Positions 61,134 to 64,000 of a stretch of DNA of 64,000 nt are shown here, one piece after another. Numbering within the stretch: position 1 is the stretch's first letter; every line of letters begins with the position of its first letter. The stretch is from Clostridia bacterium (GTDB lineage Bacteria; Bacillota; Clostridia; Christensenellales; Aristaeellaceae), in contig JAFXUZ010000077.1 in the NCBI GenBank assembly GCA_017524725.1, positions 1 through 64,000 of the forward strand, given 5' to 3'. The translations under genes and the position numbers were made by a program. The notes beneath the pieces are model-generated. The model did not search any database. It was not told where the DNA came from and saw only the letters and a list, made by a program, of their open reading frames with translations.

Positions 61134-62621
61134 ATGGATCTGCTGAATTACAGCGTGCTTGAAAAATCCGGCTATCAGGGTTACGTCCTGAGGGACGCCC
61201 CGGAAAAGGTGATGCAGTTCGGCGAGGGCAATTTCCTGAGAGCCTTTGTGGACTGTTTTTTTGACAATGCCAACGAAAAGGCCGGCTGGAATGGCAAGGT
61301 CGTCCTGGTGCAGCCCATCGCCATGGGCCTGACGGAGCTTATCAACAAGCAGGAAGGCCTGTATACCCTGTACCTGCGCGGCAGCGAAAAAGGGGTCAAG
61401 GTGGACGAAAAACGGGTCATCTCCTGCTGCAGCCGCTGCGTGAACCCCTACGGTGACTGGGACAGCGTCCTGGCTCTCGCCCGCTCAAAGGACCTGGAGA
61501 TCGTGGTATCCAACACCACCGAGGCCGGCATCGTCCATGACAGCGAAAGTGCCTTTGACCAGCAGCCCCCCATATCCTTCCCGGCCAAGCTGACCCGCGT
61601 CCTGTATGAGCGCTGGCAGGCGGGCCTGGACGGTCTGATCATCCTTTCCTGCGAATTGATCGACAACAACGGCAAAGAGCTCCTCAGGTGCGTCAATCAG
61701 TACATCGACGACTGGAAGCTGGACGACGCTTTCCGCGCCTGGGTCAACGAAAAGAACATTTTCTGCTCCACGCTGGTGGACCGCATCGTTCCCGGCCGTA
61801 TCCGCGACCCGCAGGAAGTGGCCGCCCTCAACGAAAAGAACGGCTACGAGGATCCCCTGACAGATGTGGGCGAGGTATTCGGCGTGTGGGTCATCGAAGG
61901 CCCGAAGGAACTGGAGGACCGGCTCCCCTTCAAAAAAGCCGGCCAGCCCGTCATGGTGGTGCCGGACGTCACCCCCTACAAAAAACGCAAGGTCCGCATC
62001 CTCAACGGCGCCCACACCGGCTTTGTCCTTGGCGCATACCTGGCCGGGTTCGACATCGTCCGCGACTGCATGGAGGACGATACCGTCCGTTCCTTCATGA
62101 ACAAAATGCTTTATGAAGAGGTGGTCCCCGTCCTGCCCCTGGACCAGGAAGACCTGAAGAACTTTGCGGCAGCGGTGCAGGACCGCTTCAACAATCCCTT
62201 CGTCAACCATGAACTGATGAGCATATCCCTGAACTCCACCAGCAAGTGGAAAGCCCGCAACATGCCTACGCTCCTGGAGTATGTGGAAAAGAACGGAAAG
62301 CTGCCCTCCTGCCTCACAATGAGCCTGGCGGCGTACATCGCCTTCTATTCCAATGACATCCGGGAACTGAATGACAAGGGCCTGGTCTGCCGCCGTCCGA
62401 AGGGCAACGACTACGTTGTTTCGGATGACCGCTGGGCGCTGGAATTCTTCTGGGACCACCGTGCCGACACCGCTGACGACCTGGTCCACGCCGTCATGAC
62501 CAATACCAAGATGTGGGACCGGGACCTGACCGGGATCCCCGGCTTTGAAAAGCAGGTCGCCGAGGACCTGAAGCTGATCCGCGAAAAGGGCGCCAAAGCA
62601 GCCTACGCTGCCTGCTTGTAA
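61134..62621 (+). CDS. uxaB: Tagaturonate reductase (altronate oxidoreductase)
   Basis: 495 residues of the long-chain mannitol dehydrogenase family. MQFGEGNFLRAFVDCFFDNA is the NAD-binding start, VSNTTEAGIVHD and FCSTLVDRIVPGRI follow, and TPYKKRKVRILNGAHTGFVL contains the catalytic lysine block (K-x5-N-x2-H). This matches UxaB, which converts tagaturonate and altronate in galacturonate breakdown. ATG 61134 behind AAGGAGG; an upstream frame lacks a site. Divergent from the sugar ABC operon. No uxaA, uxaC or kdg genes are in the window. Confidence 0.88.
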   Translation: MDLLNYSVLEKSGYQGYVLRDAPEKVMQFGEGNFLRAFVDCFFDNANEKAGWNGKVVLVQPIAMGLTELINKQEGLYTLYLRGSEKGVKVDEKRVISCCSRCVNPYGDWDSVLALARSKDLEIVVSNTTEAGIVHDSESAFDQQPPISFPAKLTRVLYERWQAGLDGLIILSCELIDNNGKELLRCVNQYIDDWKLDDAFRAWVNEKNIFCSTLVDRIVPGRIRDPQEVAALNEKNGYEDPLTDVGEVFGVWVIEGPKELEDRLPFKKAGQPVMVVPDVTPYKKRKVRILNGAHTGFVLGAYLAGFDIVRDCMEDDTVRSFMNKMLYEEVVPVLPLDQEDLKNFAAAVQDRFNNPFVNHELMSISLNSTSKWKARNMPTLLEYVEKNGKLPSCLTMSLAAYIAFYSNDIRELNDKGLVCRRPKGNDYVVSDDRWALEFFWDHRADTADDLVHAVMTNTKMWDRDLTGIPGFEKQVAEDLKLIREKGAKAAYAACL

Positions 62622-62641
62622 GGCACGGTCCTATAATAACC

Positions 62642-62680
62642 CGCACAGGCAGGTCTGCCGGCCTGCCTGTGCGTTTATTT
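62642..62680 (+). terminator. Intrinsic terminator of uxaB
   Basis: A perfect 12-bp stem CGCACAGGCAGG/CCTGCCTGTGCG (62642-62653 with 62662-62673) followed by TTTATTTATT. Confidence 0.92.
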
Positions 62681-62756
62681 ATTCGTATGCGGCGCCCCGG
62701 ATCCCTTTGCTTGTTTCCGTGATCCTCAGGCGCTGTTTATCGCATGGGGGATGGAC

Positions 62757-63989
62757 ATGGACAGGAAAAAGGTCGGTTTCAGGCTTTCACTGACGGAATT
62801 CATCTACAACGGCTGCTTTGCCGCCGCCAATTTCCTGTCGGTCTTCCTGGAAGCCGACGGATTCACCGCGGGGCAGATGGGCCTGATCACCGCGCTGATC
62901 AGCGGTGTCGGGATCGCCTCGCAGCCGACCTGGGGCATCATCTCAGACCGCGTGCGCTCGGTGAAGAAGTGTTTCATGCTGTGCATGGCGTGCGCCGCAT
63001 TCTGCGCATTGGCAGTACCCCCCCTGTCCGCTGCTGGCGGGGCCGGACGGATCCTTGCGGTCGGCATGCTGACGGTGATGTATTTCTTTTTCCACCCCTC
63101 CAACATGATGATGGAGATGTGGCTGGTGCGGGTGAACGACAACCCTCTCCTGAAGATCCCATACGGCACCGTCCGGTCCTGGGCTTCGATCGGGTATGCG
63201 CTCATTTCCCTGGCTTTCGTACCCGTTCTGCGGGCAATGAATGTCAGGAACGTATACTATTTCTTTTTTGTTTTTGCTTTCCTGGCATTTCTCCTTACAT
63301 CTCTCATCCCTTCCGAAAGCGAGGGGGAGGATGCGGGGCAGGGACACCGCAGGCTGAAGGATATGCCCTTCAGGGCCCTTCTGGATTACTGGATCGCGGC
63401 ATATGTGGTTTTTGAGGTCCTTTACCTGATCCCTTTCAGCTGGAGGGTGACCTACATGGTGTTCGGCATGAAGGGATTCGGCGCCGATACGTCCCTGTAC
63501 GGCGCGCTGATGTTCGTGTCCGGTATCTGCGAGGTGCCCATGCTGCTGCTTGTCAAACGGTTCTCCGGCCGGGGCGGATGGGGATGGCTGCTGGTCGCGA
63601 GTGCGGCGCTCCTGTCGGCGGAGTACGCGGTGTATGCCGTGGGTCATTCCCTCCCCCTGCTTATCTTCGCGCAGCTTCTCAGGGGCTTTTCCTATGCGCT
63701 GTATGTTTCCGGCCGGGTGCGCTACCTTTCCCGCCTGGCCCCGAAGGGGATGGAGGCCAGCACCATGGCGCTGGTGAACACTGTCACGGCGGTAACGAAC
63801 CTCCTGGCTGCGACAGGGGGCGGATTCCTGCTGGAGGCGCTGGGAACCAGGCCCTTCTTTGGGCTGCTGTGCGCACTGCAAATGGTATCCGTGCTGGTTT
63901 TCATCGGGTCCCACGTCATCGGGGTCCATTTCCTTAAAAAAATGCCGGCGGATCCGCAGTGCCTTCTGGTGCGGCCAGGGAGGCGCTGA
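62757..63989 (+). CDS. MFS transporter (LacY/nucleoside-permease-like)
   Basis: 410 residues with twelve predicted helices, beginning MDRKKVGFRLSLTEFIYNGC. The loop between helices 2 and 3 has SQPTWGIISDRVRSVKK, the MFS_1-like A-motif. RSWASIGYALISLAFVP and YLSRLAPKGMEASTMALVN resemble the oligosaccharide:H+ symporter group. ATG 62757 has GGGGG six bases upstream; ATG 62751 is too close to it. It lies after the uxaB terminator and may have its own promoter. A role in sugar or uronate uptake is inferred from context. Confidence 0.85.
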   Translation: MDRKKVGFRLSLTEFIYNGCFAAANFLSVFLEADGFTAGQMGLITALISGVGIASQPTWGIISDRVRSVKKCFMLCMACAAFCALAVPPLSAAGGAGRILAVGMLTVMYFFFHPSNMMMEMWLVRVNDNPLLKIPYGTVRSWASIGYALISLAFVPVLRAMNVRNVYYFFFVFAFLAFLLTSLIPSESEGEDAGQGHRRLKDMPFRALLDYWIAAYVVFEVLYLIPFSWRVTYMVFGMKGFGADTSLYGALMFVSGICEVPMLLLVKRFSGRGGWGWLLVASAALLSAEYAVYAVGHSLPLLIFAQLLRGFSYALYVSGRVRYLSRLAPKGMEASTMALVNTVTAVTNLLAATGGGFLLEALGTRPFFGLLCALQMVSVLVFIGSHVIGVHFLKKMPADPQCLLVRPGRR

Positions 63990-64000
63990 CGGGACGGGAT

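Noticed and set aside
1..64000. tRNA, rRNA, tmRNA or T-box elements
   Set aside because: None was recognised by eye; a covariance-model search would be needed to exclude short ones.

Overview
The window looks like a Gram-positive anaerobe of the Clostridia, probably a gut or rumen organism. The evidence is strong GGAGG-type ribosome binding sites before almost every gene, TTGACA/TATAAT promoters, a VPQTGD cell-wall sorting signal, a YolD plus Y-family polymerase pair, DUF4003 and DUF3784 proteins, and plant-polymer genes (GH26 mannanase, tagaturonate reductase). No rRNA, tRNA, CRISPR array or phage structural gene was seen. Flanking DNA is GC-rich, whereas about 33.3-38.2 kb is clearly AT-rich. 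I cannot name the species.

Layout. 0-8 kb: an IS1182-type transposase tail, an AlkX/YcaQ-like glycosylase, a translesion-polymerase operon behind a striking operator, and a DUF3795 gene fused in frame to a broken IS110 transposase. 8-13 kb: a peroxide-defence group (thiol peroxidase of the GPx family, radical SAM protein, OhrR-like regulator), an amino-acid ABC transporter and a gutted TetR gene. 13-22 kb: SF1 helicase, APH-like kinase, nitrilase, asparaginase, potassium channel, DUF4003 protein, and remnants of other genes. 22-31 kb: an unusual ABC operon (receptor-permease fusion, ATPase with an extra C-terminal domain, FucI-like protein) and a large wall-anchored protein with a duplicated papain-like domain.

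31-38 kb is the most notable part. It holds what looks like a complete plasmid-type replication and partition module. A primase-polymerase/DnaB-like helicase fusion and a two-winged-helix initiator flank a 1.7 kb non-coding region with about 20 copies of a 19-bp repeat (TGTCATRTTTWRTNCAGGG) and one near-perfect chromosomal parS site. Beyond the initiator come ParA and a ribbon-helix-helix partner, bracketed by perfect AT-rich dyads. This suggests that the window lies on a chromid or megaplasmid, or on an integrated one.

38-64 kb: SGNH hydrolase, HAD phosphatase, ADP-ribosylglycohydrolase, a secreted zinc-ribbon protein with a GH26 enzyme carrying three carbohydrate-binding modules, a chloramphenicol acetyltransferase-like/RpiB-like/kinase-GNAT cluster, a Nudix-methyltransferase fusion, a GltD-like oxidoreductase, a CotH protein and a damaged MATE transporter. 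It ends with a LacI-controlled sugar ABC operon divergent from tagaturonate reductase and an MFS transporter, probably for uronate or oligosaccharide use.

A recurring theme is gene decay by internal deletion. TetR, MerR, SpoIIE-type phosphatase and MATE-ATPase genes keep their ends but have lost their middles, as expected in a replicon that tolerates accessory-gene loss.
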